Shown here: positions 51,081-59,160 of the stretch, piece after piece | Position numbering within the stretch: the first letter of the stretch is position 1 | Layout of the letters: every line of letters begins with the position of its first letter | Origin: Vibrio sp. 99-70-13A1 | GTDB taxonomy: Bacteria > Pseudomonadota > Gammaproteobacteria > Enterobacterales > Vibrionaceae | DNA: 64,000 nt | Direction of reading: 5' to 3' | Assembly (NCBI RefSeq): GCF_013114625.1 | Contig: NZ_VTXD01000017.1 | Coordinates: 1-64,000, forward strand | Made by a program: the position numbers and the translations under genes | Notes under the pieces: model-generated | Seen by the model: the letters and a program-made list of their open reading frames with translations, nothing else | What the model was told of the DNA's origin: nothing | The model's database searches: none

Positions 51081-53240
51081 TTAAGAAAGTGGATTACACT
51101 GGACGTCCATGTATCGCTTTTTTATTTCAGCTAAGTCGTTATACGAAAGAATGAATGCTTTAACTACATCTGGATCAAAATGGCAACCGGACTCTGATAT
51201 GATTAAATCTTTCGCTTCTTGATCTGTCCATGCTCTTTTGTAAGGTCGAGTAGAAGTCAAAGCGTCATAGACATCAGCAATCGCAATAATCCTAGCGGAA
51301 AGCGGAATCATTTCACCTGATAGTCCATATGGATAGCCAGAGCCATCCCATTTCTCATGGTGTGCTAGAGAGATATCTTTTGCCATTTTTAGAAGAGGGC
51401 TGTTGTGATCTCCAATTATTTTGGCACCGAACTCAGGGTGTTCCTTCATTCTTTCCCATTCTTCTTTGTCTAATTTATCAGGTTTGTGCAGGATTTTATC
51501 TGGGATTCCTATTTTCCCTATATCATGCATTGGGGCTGCGGTGAGCAAGTCTTCGCACCATTCAATTGAGCAACCATAATTTTTTGCTATCGCTTTTGAA
51601 TAATGGCTCATTCTTATCACATGCATTCCTGTGTCGTTATCTTTGAACTCCGCAGCATTGCCAAGTCTTTCAATGATTTTTCGGTTTGCTGTTGTTAGCT
51701 TTCTGTTTGATCTCGTACTGATTGCAATTGTTAAAGTGATGGTGCCAACCGTAAATACAGTCATTGCTCCGATGATCAAAGTAATACTGTTTCTAAAGCC
51801 ATAGTGATCCGCGAGTACTTCATCAACGTCCATTTTTGCAACAAAAACTGCTTCGAATGAATCTTGCCAACTCGCGACTACAAACACGTCATTCCCAATA
51901 TGATCTTTTGTTTTTATTAGCTGACTTAAATCTCCGTTCTTAGAGGGCATCGGAATTTGGAGGTTACCTTTGCAATTACCTGTTTTACAACGAGATAAAA
52001 TAGTACCACTTAAGTCTACAGCAATGACTTCACCTGTATTCTGGAAGTACTTTTTATAGCTATCAGGGAAATAAATTTCATCGGTCACAATATTGGTTAC
52101 GATAACACCAACTATTTCGCCTAAGTTCTCATTGATAATCGGCACTAATAAATACAGGTGACCTAGGTATCGTTTAAGATCTTGGTCATACCGTCCACGC
52201 ACAGGGAATAGTGATGGTTTACCTTCTAGCGCGCTTAAAAAATGAGTATAGATGTCAGCATTGAAGGTACTTTCCCCTACTAAATCGCCATAGCTTGCTA
52301 AGGTTGCGCCTTTAGTATTCATCACAGAAAAAGAACCGGCTTCACCGATATGCAAAGAAGAATACTTTTTTAATATATGAATCATTCTTTGTTGTTCAGC
52401 AGCAATATCACTTGTGAGTGGTAAGCTTGATGTATCGAGCAAGGATTGAAATGTCTCTTTGAACTGAGGAGTGCTGGCAACATAATAATAAGTAGACGCC
52501 ATTACCTTCATTTTTTCTTCAACACTCACTTTGTAGTCAACAATAACTTGGCTTAATTCGCTGTAAGCTTTGTTTGTCTCATAGCTCTCATTTGAGTCCG
52601 ATAAAGAAGCACCAACAGCAAATATTATGGTGACGAAAATAGTGACAGAGAACACCGCCATTCTAGTGAAGTTACTTGATGAAAAGTCGACATCAATATC
52701 GCTAGATTCCGATATTCGTGAAACCACTTTGAATACTGCCCACAGAATAACGATGACTACTCCAAAGACGGCAGCAAGATACCAAATTTTAAATCTGTCC
52801 CGAGAACTGTAGACCTCATCCTTAAGATATACCTCAACCTTACCAACGATCATGTTGTTGTAAACGATCTCTGAGTAACCATAAATGAAGTAAGACCGCA
52901 GATTGCTCGGCACATTTGCACCATATCTGGGAACCTGACCATCCAATAAGTAGCTAGCAATTATGTCACCACTGACAGAATCCGTAATGGCAAGGGCTTT
53001 GATTTCTTCATCACCACTTGCCATAGATTTAATTGTTGATTCAAGGCTTTTCTTATCTAGGTTATAAACCATGGCGGCGGTTATTTTAGAAATCTTATCC
53101 GCGGTTTTAGTTGCCGTATTGATGTTGTGATTTAAAGTCGTTGTATTACTGTCTAAAGATAGGGAAACGAGATAAAGCGCGGTAACAATAGAAACGATCA
53201 CTATCGCGTAAGAGAGGTTAATGGTTTTAGATAGAGTCAT
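51081..53240 (-). CDS. Membrane HD-GYP cyclic-di-GMP phosphodiesterase
   Basis: Protein of about 719 residues that should hydrolyse cyclic-di-GMP. There are four hydrophobic helices: near 8-28, 155-175, 195-215 and 485-510. Two periplasmic parts lie between helices 1-2 and 3-4, the second with a dCache-like pattern (GEAGSFSVMNTKGATLASYGD). The HD-GYP domain follows (about 525-719): His572-Asp573 in MHDIGKIGIPDKIL, then SLAHHEKWDGSGYPYGL and ADVYDALTSTRPY. The metal-binding and GYP residues look intact. The TTG-started extension to 53270 is unlikely; ATG 53240 overlaps the upstream binding-protein gene by 14 bases. It likely responds to that partner. Confidence 0.9.
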   Translation of the reverse strand: MTLSKTINLSYAIVIVSIVTALYLVSLSLDSNTTTLNHNINTATKTADKISKITAAMVYNLDKKSLESTIKSMASGDEEIKALAITDSVSGDIIASYLLDGQVPRYGANVPSNLRSYFIYGYSEIVYNNMIVGKVEVYLKDEVYSSRDRFKIWYLAAVFGVVIVILWAVFKVVSRISESSDIDVDFSSSNFTRMAVFSVTIFVTIIFAVGASLSDSNESYETNKAYSELSQVIVDYKVSVEEKMKVMASTYYYVASTPQFKETFQSLLDTSSLPLTSDIAAEQQRMIHILKKYSSLHIGEAGSFSVMNTKGATLASYGDLVGESTFNADIYTHFLSALEGKPSLFPVRGRYDQDLKRYLGHLYLLVPIINENLGEIVGVIVTNIVTDEIYFPDSYKKYFQNTGEVIAVDLSGTILSRCKTGNCKGNLQIPMPSKNGDLSQLIKTKDHIGNDVFVVASWQDSFEAVFVAKMDVDEVLADHYGFRNSITLIIGAMTVFTVGTITLTIAISTRSNRKLTTANRKIIERLGNAAEFKDNDTGMHVIRMSHYSKAIAKNYGCSIEWCEDLLTAAPMHDIGKIGIPDKILHKPDKLDKEEWERMKEHPEFGAKIIGDHNSPLLKMAKDISLAHHEKWDGSGYPYGLSGEMIPLSARIIAIADVYDALTSTRPYKRAWTDQEAKDLIISESGCHFDPDVVKAFILSYNDLAEIKKRYMDVQCNPLS

Positions 53241-54009
53241 ACTCTTCGCCTTCTTGAATATATGAAGCAAACAACTTATCTATGTATCCATCACTTATAA
53301 GAGTCGAAATAGCTTGGTTTATTTTTGGTACAAAATGCTCATGTTTTTTAGCGAGCCTTATTCTTAGATCATAGGTTTTTATCGTACTCGTAATATCTAA
53401 GTGATCGCTCAACTTCCCTTTTGCATTGAGCACGACCTTTGGCATCAAAGTGTAATCACATCGCCCTAATTCCATCATTGTTAAAGAAACGGATTCTGCC
53501 GTTATATCTACGTCTTTTAGTGCGATATCCATGTCGTGAAAACCGGACATGGAGCATGAAGATAGTGCTTCAAAGTCTAATTCCTTGGTTGGTATGAAGC
53601 TAAGTGAGGTTTTTCGATAAACAATGACTTCTTCTGATTCATAAAAGGGGAGCGTATATACACTGTTTTCAGTTTCTCGTTCTTCTGTTCGCCAGCCCAT
53701 ATCGATGCCAGGCTCTACATCTAGTTTCTGATATTTCATTAAGTGACGAATTCTTGGTTGAGGTAAGAACTTGTACTTAAATTCTATGTTGGTCATTTTC
53801 CCCACTTGATTGAGAAGGTCGATGTAGATGCCACGATTACTTGCTTGTCTTGGAGAGTTGACAAAATACGGATAACGACCTTGGTTGATTAATCCGACTT
53901 CTAAAATTTGTTTTTCACTTTTGGATTCAGGTGGATTAACGGATGCAAAACTGGTGGCTGAATGCAAGAAATACAGGGCTAGTGCTGACTTAATAAGCCG
54001 CTTTTTCAT
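53227..54009 (-). CDS. Family 3 extracellular solute-binding protein, probable sensor partner of HD-GYP
   Basis: Periplasmic binding protein of 260 residues similar to the amino-acid-binding family 3. Signal peptide: KSALALYFLHSATSFAS. The mature part starts near LEVGLINQGRYPYFVNS and includes GIYIDLLNQVGKMTNIEFKYKFLPQPR and the LRIRLAKKHEHFVPKINQAIS segment common to the family. No permease or ATPase genes adjoin. It overlaps the HD-GYP gene by 14 bases, so the pair is co-translated. A ligand sensor acting on the periplasmic part of the phosphodiesterase is the most likely role; the ligand is unknown. Confidence 0.85.
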   Translation of the reverse strand: MKKRLIKSALALYFLHSATSFASVNPPESKSEKQILEVGLINQGRYPYFVNSPRQASNRGIYIDLLNQVGKMTNIEFKYKFLPQPRIRHLMKYQKLDVEPGIDMGWRTEERETENSVYTLPFYESEEVIVYRKTSLSFIPTKELDFEALSSCSMSGFHDMDIALKDVDITAESVSLTMMELGRCDYTLMPKVVLNAKGKLSDHLDITSTIKTYDLRIRLAKKHEHFVPKINQAISTLISDGYIDKLFASYIQEGEEYDSI

Positions 54010-54084
54010 GTTAAACCTTATCTAAATCAGTTTGTTGGTAATAAATAATTGAACGTTACCTCAATAGGTTAACATTTATTTGCC

Positions 54085-54109
54085 AAATAGTGAATGTCGT
54101 CCACTATTT
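54085..54109. promoter_or_regulatory. Inverted repeat between the binding-protein and prepilin genes
   Basis: AAATAGTG (54085-54092) pairs exactly with CACTATTT (54102-54109). The right part AATGTCGTCCACTATTT recurs with 15 of 17 bases at about 54919-54935, on the other side of the prepilin gene. Confidence 0.5.
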
Positions 54110-54191
54110 CTGTTATTATTAGATCTCATCGATAAATTCAGGCTACCAATAGCAACATATTTAAATTTTTAGACAACAATAGGTACTTACA

Positions 54192-54707
54192 TTGAAAGTA
54201 AATAAGGGCTTTACTCTAATAGAACTTGTGATGGTAATCGTCATATTAGGCATATTGTCTGTTCTTGCTGCGCCTCGATTTCTTAACCTACAGACAGATG
54301 CAAGAAATTCAGCCTTACAAGGTTTGAAAGGCTCGATGGAAGGTGCATTTAGTTTAGCTTACGGAAAACTTGCCATTGCTGGCTATGAAAAGCTGAGCTA
54401 TTTTGATTTCGATGTGGAAGATGTTTTCCCTGGCTGTACTGGGAATTGTAAATTTTCTTATGGGTATCCAGTTCCAACAGAGGAAGCACTGTCTTACATC
54501 GTAAACGGGATTGGTACTGATTTTTCTGTTGGTATGTTTCAAGGTACAGGTGAAAAACCATTTGTGTTTATCTCGTCCCCTGAAAATATGACGGATTCTG
54601 GCGCTTTAGTGAAGGAGTCATGTTACTTAAAATATTCTATGACTACGATTATAGGTGATGGAGAAACTATTTCGCCTGGAGAAGTGGAATTTTTTGAATG
54701 CAAATAA
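54192..54707 (+). CDS. Type IV prepilin-like (MSHA-type) protein, orphan
   Basis: Prepilin of 171 residues. The N-terminus MKVNKGFTLIELVMVIVILG carries the leader-peptidase site Gly6/Phe7 and Glu at position +5, followed by the long hydrophobic helix ending ILSVLAAPRFLNLQTDAR, as in MshA. The C-terminal globular part includes PGCTGNCKFSYGYP and ESCYLKYS; four cysteines occur in all, counting the terminal FECK. It starts with TTG and has AGG eight bases before. No other pilus gene is near, so it would need an assembly system encoded elsewhere (MSHA or type II secretion). Role unknown; adhesion or minor pilin is likely. Confidence 0.85.
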   Translation: MKVNKGFTLIELVMVIVILGILSVLAAPRFLNLQTDARNSALQGLKGSMEGAFSLAYGKLAIAGYEKLSYFDFDVEDVFPGCTGNCKFSYGYPVPTEEALSYIVNGIGTDFSVGMFQGTGEKPFVFISSPENMTDSGALVKESCYLKYSMTTIIGDGETISPGEVEFFECK

Positions 54708-54803
54708 TTTCATATAATTTGTTCTTAGTTAATCGGGTATGAGCAGATAACTAGGCACAGAGTTAGCTATATTCTTTATCAAATATTTGAAATATGACTC
54801 ATC

Positions 54804-54845
54804 AAAAAAAAGCCACGTCCAAGAGTAACTCAATAGGACGTGGCT
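54804..54845 (-). terminator. Terminator of the SUOX-GGDEF operon
   Basis: AGCCACGTCC (54811-54820) pairs exactly with GGACGTGGCT (54836-54845). On the minus strand the stem is followed by a run of seven T, which suits transcripts arriving from the GGDEF gene on the right. It lies 160 bases past that gene. Confidence 0.75.
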
Positions 54846-54879
54846 AGCTAAGTCAGCTATTAATGATATACAGAGTAGT

Positions 54880-54916
54880 TATCTACCGAAGCTATTATAC
54901 ATAGTTTCGGTAGATA
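54880..54916. repeat. Long hairpin-forming inverted repeat
   Basis: TATCTACCGAAGCTAT (54880-54895) pairs with ATAGTTTCGGTAGATA (54901-54916), 15 Watson-Crick pairs plus one G-T pair around a 5-base loop. No T-run follows, so it may be an RNA structure or protein-binding site rather than a terminator. Confidence 0.7.
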
Positions 54917-55007
54917 ATAAATGACGTCCATTATTTTAACTGAATTTATCAACAGCACACAATCAATAGATTAGTGCAGTAAAATAAAGCTTCATGAGGG
55001 TTAAGGA

Positions 55008-56108
55008 CTAAGCTCGATAATGAACGAATGAACTTCTTGTCGTCATTTTGGTTTTCTTTGCGCTGTACATTGCTGAGTCGGCTGCTGAAACAAGAGACTC
55101 CATATCAATGAGTACTGCATCATTGAATGCGATGCCAATTGATAATCCAACTTCTACTTCTTCACCGTCTATTTCAATTGGTTTGTGAACCTCATCAATT
55201 ATGCGCTGAGAGATATTTGAAGCGGCTTTTTCATTAATGCCATCTATAGCGACTAGAAACTCATCACCACCAATTCTTGCACATATATCAACTGATTTGA
55301 CACTTGATGAAATACGGTTTGCGATTATCTTTAATAGCTGGTCTCCTGCATCGTGCCCAAGGGTGTCATTGACTTCCTTAAAGCCATTCATATCCATAAA
55401 TAGGCAACACAATTTCTTTTTATCCGCAATTCGCTTACTCATTAGCTCGTTACAGTGCTTCCTATTCGATAAGCCTGTCAGTGCATCCTTTCTGGAAACT
55501 TCTTTCACTCTTTTCAACATAACTGCCATAAAAGCCAGTGAGCAAAGCATAAAAAGGGAAGCAATAGTGACGCTGTAATGGAAAACAATTTCTCGCCTGT
55601 CGAGTGCTCTACGTTCTTTCAAGAATTTATCAAACTGTCCACCCTTGAGCTGGAATCGAACAACGGATGCGTAATTCATTTTAATGTTATTGATAGCGGC
55701 AAGAGTCGCCAGTTTTGACTCTTTGCTATTTTTTGTATCAGCAGCTGACTCTGAATAGACGATTTCTAATGTATTGATACTTTCTTCTAATTCGTGTTTT
55801 GCGACAACTCTAAGGCTCTCGATAACGTGTGGGCTGGTGGTTAGAAAATCGTAGGTCACGTATATAAAATCAATACTATTAGCTTCTGTAGTACCTTGCT
55901 CTATGAGCATAGCATTCAGAACCTTGGACTCGTACTTGTACACTTCTTTTATGAACCGCCACGAAGCCCAGTATGAAGCTCTTGTTTCGTCAATATAGCC
56001 AATGAACTGTTCTTCTTTAGCGATTTGCGCTTTATGGATGGAATTAAGAGTGACAAAGAAAACAGACAGTGAAAATAAGATTCCAACGATGATTAAAATT
56101 CTTCTCAC
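55008..56108 (-). CDS. Membrane diguanylate cyclase (GGDEF)
   Basis: Protein of 366 residues. A transmembrane helix (residues 3-21), a periplasmic helical sensor region (about 25-180), a second helix (about 180-200) and a GGDEF domain (about 205-366). Active site GGDEF at 280-284 is intact; the Arg-x-x-Asp inhibitory site is replaced by KSVD, so product inhibition may be weak. DALTGLSNRKHC marks the domain start. It follows the SUOX-fold protein gene after nine bases and should be co-transcribed with it. The pairing of a small molybdopterin-type periplasmic domain with GGDEF suggests sensing by direct contact. Confidence 0.9.
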   Translation of the reverse strand: MRRILIIVGILFSLSVFFVTLNSIHKAQIAKEEQFIGYIDETRASYWASWRFIKEVYKYESKVLNAMLIEQGTTEANSIDFIYVTYDFLTTSPHVIESLRVVAKHELEESINTLEIVYSESAADTKNSKESKLATLAAINNIKMNYASVVRFQLKGGQFDKFLKERRALDRREIVFHYSVTIASLFMLCSLAFMAVMLKRVKEVSRKDALTGLSNRKHCNELMSKRIADKKKLCCLFMDMNGFKEVNDTLGHDAGDQLLKIIANRISSSVKSVDICARIGGDEFLVAIDGINEKAASNISQRIIDEVHKPIEIDGEEVEVGLSIGIAFNDAVLIDMESLVSAADSAMYSAKKTKMTTRSSFVHYRA

Positions 56109-56117
56109 TTTTGCTTC

Positions 56118-56603
56118 CTATTTTATGATCTTGAAGTCGCTGACAAACCAGACTTGATCGTAAGCAATGTCCAGGAGGTTGTTACCTTGAGATTTGTCGG
56201 TGAAGTTTAAGATTAGGGTAATTGGCCCTTTTTGACGAACTGAGATTCGTTTTCCGTTTCTCTTGAAAGTGACGAAATATTGCTTATCTAATAAAGATGC
56301 TTGGGGTATCTCAACTGCATAATCATTAAGAGCTGTGACTTTTATACCGCTGATATTTTGTACATCATAGCCGGACATTTTGACTAAATCGTTTAAGTAT
56401 ATTCCGTCATAGACATCTTCTTGCTCTCTCCATGGAGTAACGGTAGTCATTTTTTCTGTTGGTAGGTTTTCTAGCTGTTCAATTGAATAGCGAGTTATTT
56501 TTTCATTGATGTTGTTAGTTACAGAAAGATCACTGGCCAATAAAGAAATAGGGAAAAAAGTTAACGCAGACAGGGTCGCCTTTATCATTTTAATCTTGGT
56601 CAT
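56118..56603 (-). CDS. Periplasmic oxidoreductase molybdopterin-binding (SUOX-fold)-like protein
   Basis: Exported protein of 161 residues. The signal peptide (LSALTFFPISLLAS) is followed by a short domain resembling the molybdopterin-binding fold of sulfite oxidases: YSIEQLENLPTEKMTTVTPW, YDGIYLNDLVKMSG, VTALNDYAVEIP and KGPITLILNF. The conserved Cys that ligates molybdenum in real sulfite oxidases is absent; at the matching place the text reads VTPWREQE. It is therefore probably a cofactor-free sensor or adaptor, not an enzyme. It lies nine bases upstream of a GGDEF gene, forming a two-gene operon. Confidence 0.75.
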   Translation of the reverse strand: MTKIKMIKATLSALTFFPISLLASDLSVTNNINEKITRYSIEQLENLPTEKMTTVTPWREQEDVYDGIYLNDLVKMSGYDVQNISGIKVTALNDYAVEIPQASLLDKQYFVTFKRNGKRISVRQKGPITLILNFTDKSQGNNLLDIAYDQVWFVSDFKIIK

Positions 56604-56927
56604 ATTATTTACTCATTCTGTAACAGTGTGAATTATTTTGTCGCATTTTAGGTGTAAGGCGCCATGTTACATAAAAAATAGAAGACAGCATATACTATTT
56701 TTGATCTCGTTAAATTTACTCTTAAACTACTAGTACAAAAACTAGGGGCTGACACGTTATTTTTCACGCTATAGCCAAATATCCCATCATAACTTAATGG
56801 ATTTTATATTCTAATTGATTGAAATTTAGTATGAATTCTTTAAGTAAGCTTTAAGGGGGTGTCATATAAGCAAAATGACAAGTGTGCGTTTTTATGTATA
56901 ATCACCAGGCATTATGGAGAGGGAAAT
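56604..56927. other. Divergent promoter region, no gene
   Basis: No reading frame is supported. It separates the SUOX-GGDEF operon from the TetR gene. A small inverted repeat (CTAGT / ACTAG near 56739-56754) and a GAGAGGGA ribosome site before 56928 are the only features seen. Confidence 0.5.
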
Positions 56928-57386
56928 ATGCCAAGAGTTAACAGAGCAACTTCAGACAAAACTAAGGAACGGATTATTGAGACAGCGGTTCGTATCGTAC
57001 TCAATGATGGTTTTGAACACCTTACTTTTACGAACATAGCCAAAGAAGCTAATGTTAGCCGTTCCAGTACCAACACCCATTTCAAAAATAAAGAAGAGTT
57101 AATTGAGGCTATCAAACCTAAAGTGGGTGAGGTAATTGTTCCTTTATTTTGCTATGAAAGCCCAGAAAAATTCTTAGAGTCATGGAAGAAAGTCTACTCA
57201 ACAGACCATCACGCTCAAAAGCTTCTTTACAATACTCGCAATTTAGTAAGTTCGAGTGATGGTATTAAAGGGCTAATCAGCTTGATTCAAGGTGAAGACC
57301 GAGAAAAAGTAGAAGAAGTGGTGTTGTACTGTATTGGTTATTCTATGTACAAAGGCATTTACGGTCAAAAGCCTGAACCAGCCTAA
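56928..57386 (+). CDS. TetR family transcriptional regulator
   Basis: Regulator of 152 residues. The start at 56928 (MPRVNRATSDKTKERIIETAVRIVLNDG) has GAGAGGGA just upstream; the frame is open to 56859 with no support for it. The helix-turn-helix is FEHLTFTNIAKEANVSRSSTNTHFKNKEELIEAI, a good TetR match except that the usual YYHF is THF. The ligand domain is short, so the protein is near the lower size limit of the family. No obvious target adjoins: the next plus-strand gene is well downstream and the left neighbour is the divergent SUOX-GGDEF operon. The SUOX-GGDEF operon is the likeliest target, by position only. Confidence 0.82.
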   Translation: MPRVNRATSDKTKERIIETAVRIVLNDGFEHLTFTNIAKEANVSRSSTNTHFKNKEELIEAIKPKVGEVIVPLFCYESPEKFLESWKKVYSTDHHAQKLLYNTRNLVSSSDGIKGLISLIQGEDREKVEEVVLYCIGYSMYKGIYGQKPEPA

Positions 57387-57606
57387 AGACCAAGATAATA
57401 TAGTCTGCTCATACTATCTGCCCTATAAGCTGATGCTTAGTTTTATTTTGTTTAATAGAAAATTTGTGTAAGCCGTCAATTTAGAGGGCATGATTGGCGG
57501 AGTATTGTTTGAATATACGCTCTTACATAACTTGATGGTTCTTTCTTTACCTAATTTACTGTGTTTGACCTTTTTTCCCAAAGCCACCTTACCTTATTTG
57601 GTCCAT

Positions 57607-58530
57607 TTAACTCTTCAATATGTCTTTCTGCTTGAGTTGAGAAAGAATCTCTGCGGTTTTCTCGCGGAATAAATCTCTTAGCAAGCGAACCGTTGGTGTG
57701 ATGGATTGACGACTTGGACATACTAGCCATAATTCGGTAGGTGTAGGTTTGAAAGTTGGCATAACATTGACAACATCACCGGCAAGCAAGTGACTCGAAA
57801 TATCTAAGCAAGATTTGATTGCAATTCCTTTCCCTGCAATACACCAGCGTCTAACTAGGTCGCCATCGTTCGACGCACGATTCCCTTTTAACTTCACTTT
57901 ATGATCTTGCTTGCCATCGTTAAACACCCATTCATCTTGCAATATGTCATGCAGTTGATAAAGCAAACTATTGTGTTCTGCTAAGTCACTAGGTTGGTTT
58001 GGGGTGCTCATCTTTGCCAGGTATTCAGGAGTCGCACATAATATTCTAGGTACATCGCATATTTTAAACCCATACATGTTGGCGTCAGTCGGGGAGCCGT
58101 AACGCAGCGCCATATCAACGGAATCGCGATAGAAATCGATATTACTGTCACTGATGCTGGTACGAAGCGTTGCCTTTGGGTATTCAAGCAGAAATTCATC
58201 AAGCCAAGGAGTAATGAGGTTACGTCCTAGATCTGATGAAAGTGCAATTCGGATCTCACCATCAACAATTCCAAGCTCTTCTTGCATGCTAAGTTTTGCT
58301 TGGCCCAATATTTTTAAGGCTTGCTCGCATTCAGGTAAATAACGTTCACCTGCTGAAGAGAGTCTTAAATGGCGAGTGGTTCTTACAAACAATTCAGCAC
58401 CCAGTGCGGCTTCAACCCGTTTAACCGCGGCGCTCGCGGTGGCAGTACGCATGTCTAGGTTGGTTGCTGCTGCGGTAATACTACGAAATTCTGCCACTTT
58501 TAAAATGACTTGTAAGTCTTCCAGAAGCAT
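57607..58530 (-). CDS. LysR family transcriptional regulator
   Basis: Regulator of 307 residues. The N-terminal helix-turn-helix is LQVILKVAEFRSITAAATNLDMRTATASAAVKRVEAALGAELFVRTTRHLRLSSAGE. The effector-binding part (about 90-300) has the usual GEIRIALSSDLGRNLITPWLDEFLLEYP opening. It is divergent from an operon of a quinol monooxygenase-like protein and a royal-jelly-like protein, with about 250 bases between the starts. It likely activates that operon, by the standard LysR layout. The inducer is unknown; a quinone or aromatic would fit. Confidence 0.9.
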   Translation of the reverse strand: MLLEDLQVILKVAEFRSITAAATNLDMRTATASAAVKRVEAALGAELFVRTTRHLRLSSAGERYLPECEQALKILGQAKLSMQEELGIVDGEIRIALSSDLGRNLITPWLDEFLLEYPKATLRTSISDSNIDFYRDSVDMALRYGSPTDANMYGFKICDVPRILCATPEYLAKMSTPNQPSDLAEHNSLLYQLHDILQDEWVFNDGKQDHKVKLKGNRASNDGDLVRRWCIAGKGIAIKSCLDISSHLLAGDVVNVMPTFKPTPTELWLVCPSRQSITPTVRLLRDLFREKTAEILSQLKQKDILKS

Positions 58531-58778
58531 ATTATCTACTCGTGTTTGATAATGTTCTAAACATTGTATTGAAATATTTTCTAATCACAAAGCGGCTTAA
58601 TCCAACTTTATTCCTTCCAAACTAACTTCATACGCTTAATTGTCAAAATATATTTGATAATAATTCAAATGTAAGGCTGTTTTTCGTTAGTAATAATCTA
58701 ACTACTATGTGTTCATACCAACAACGCACTGCAGTCACAAACTGCATCAATGAAGCAAAAAGCCAAAAGGAACACATC

Positions 58779-59069
58779 ATGACTACATTAACTATCGTCG
58801 CAAACATCGTTGCTAACCAAGACAGTGTAGAACTAGTAAAAGCAGAGCTGCTTAAGCTGATTGATATTACTCGTGCTGAAGAAGGCTGCATCAATTACGA
58901 CCTACATCAAGACAATGAAAACCCGGCTCATTTCACTTTCTATGAAAACTGGGTGTCACGCGAACTCTGGCAAGCTCATATGGGTAACCAACACCTAACG
59001 GATTACATGACAGCAACAGAAGGCGCAGTCGCAAGCTTTACCGTTAACGAAATGACCCAAATCGTTTAA
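58779..59069 (+). CDS. Antibiotic biosynthesis monooxygenase (ABM)/YgiN-like quinol monooxygenase
   Basis: Dimeric ferredoxin-like protein of 96 residues. It starts MTTLTIVANIVANQDSVELV; AAGGA eight bases before the ATG sets this start, though the frame is open to 58707. The helix-strand pattern with LLKLIDITRAEEGCINYDLHQDNENPAHFTFYENW is the ABM signature, close to YgiN, an enzyme of quinol redox. The gene is first in an operon with the royal-jelly-like protein and faces a LysR regulator. Likely role: oxidation or detoxification of quinols or similar small molecules, by family. Confidence 0.88.
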   Translation: MTTLTIVANIVANQDSVELVKAELLKLIDITRAEEGCINYDLHQDNENPAHFTFYENWVSRELWQAHMGNQHLTDYMTATEGAVASFTVNEMTQIV

Positions 59070-59126
59070 CTGCTAGCAAAGAAGCAATTTGCGGACAACG
59101 ATAAACACCACAGAATTAAATGATAT

Positions 59127-59142
59127 GCCTCCAGAAGGAGGC
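59127..59142 (+). promoter_or_regulatory. Small hairpin in the leader of the royal-jelly-like gene
   Basis: GCCTCC (59127-59132) pairs exactly with GGAGGC (59137-59142) around AGAA. It contains a GGAGG that would be an excellent ribosome site, now locked in a stem 18 bases before the ATG; the likely working site is GAGG at about 59149. Confidence 0.5.
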
Positions 59143-59160
59143 GTAGATAGAGGATTTCTC

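Larger units (their letters stand above)
54708..55007. other. Intergenic region rich in hairpins
   Basis: No gene is seen. It holds the minus-strand terminator at 54804-54845, a long imperfect hairpin at 54880-54916 and a copy of the AATG(A/T)CGTCCA(C/T)TATTT motif at about 54919-54935. Confidence 0.6.

Noticed and set aside
57490..57672. 60-codon plus-strand frame after the TetR gene
   Set aside because: Overlaps the end of the LysR gene and is a low-complexity hydrophobic string without a ribosome site.
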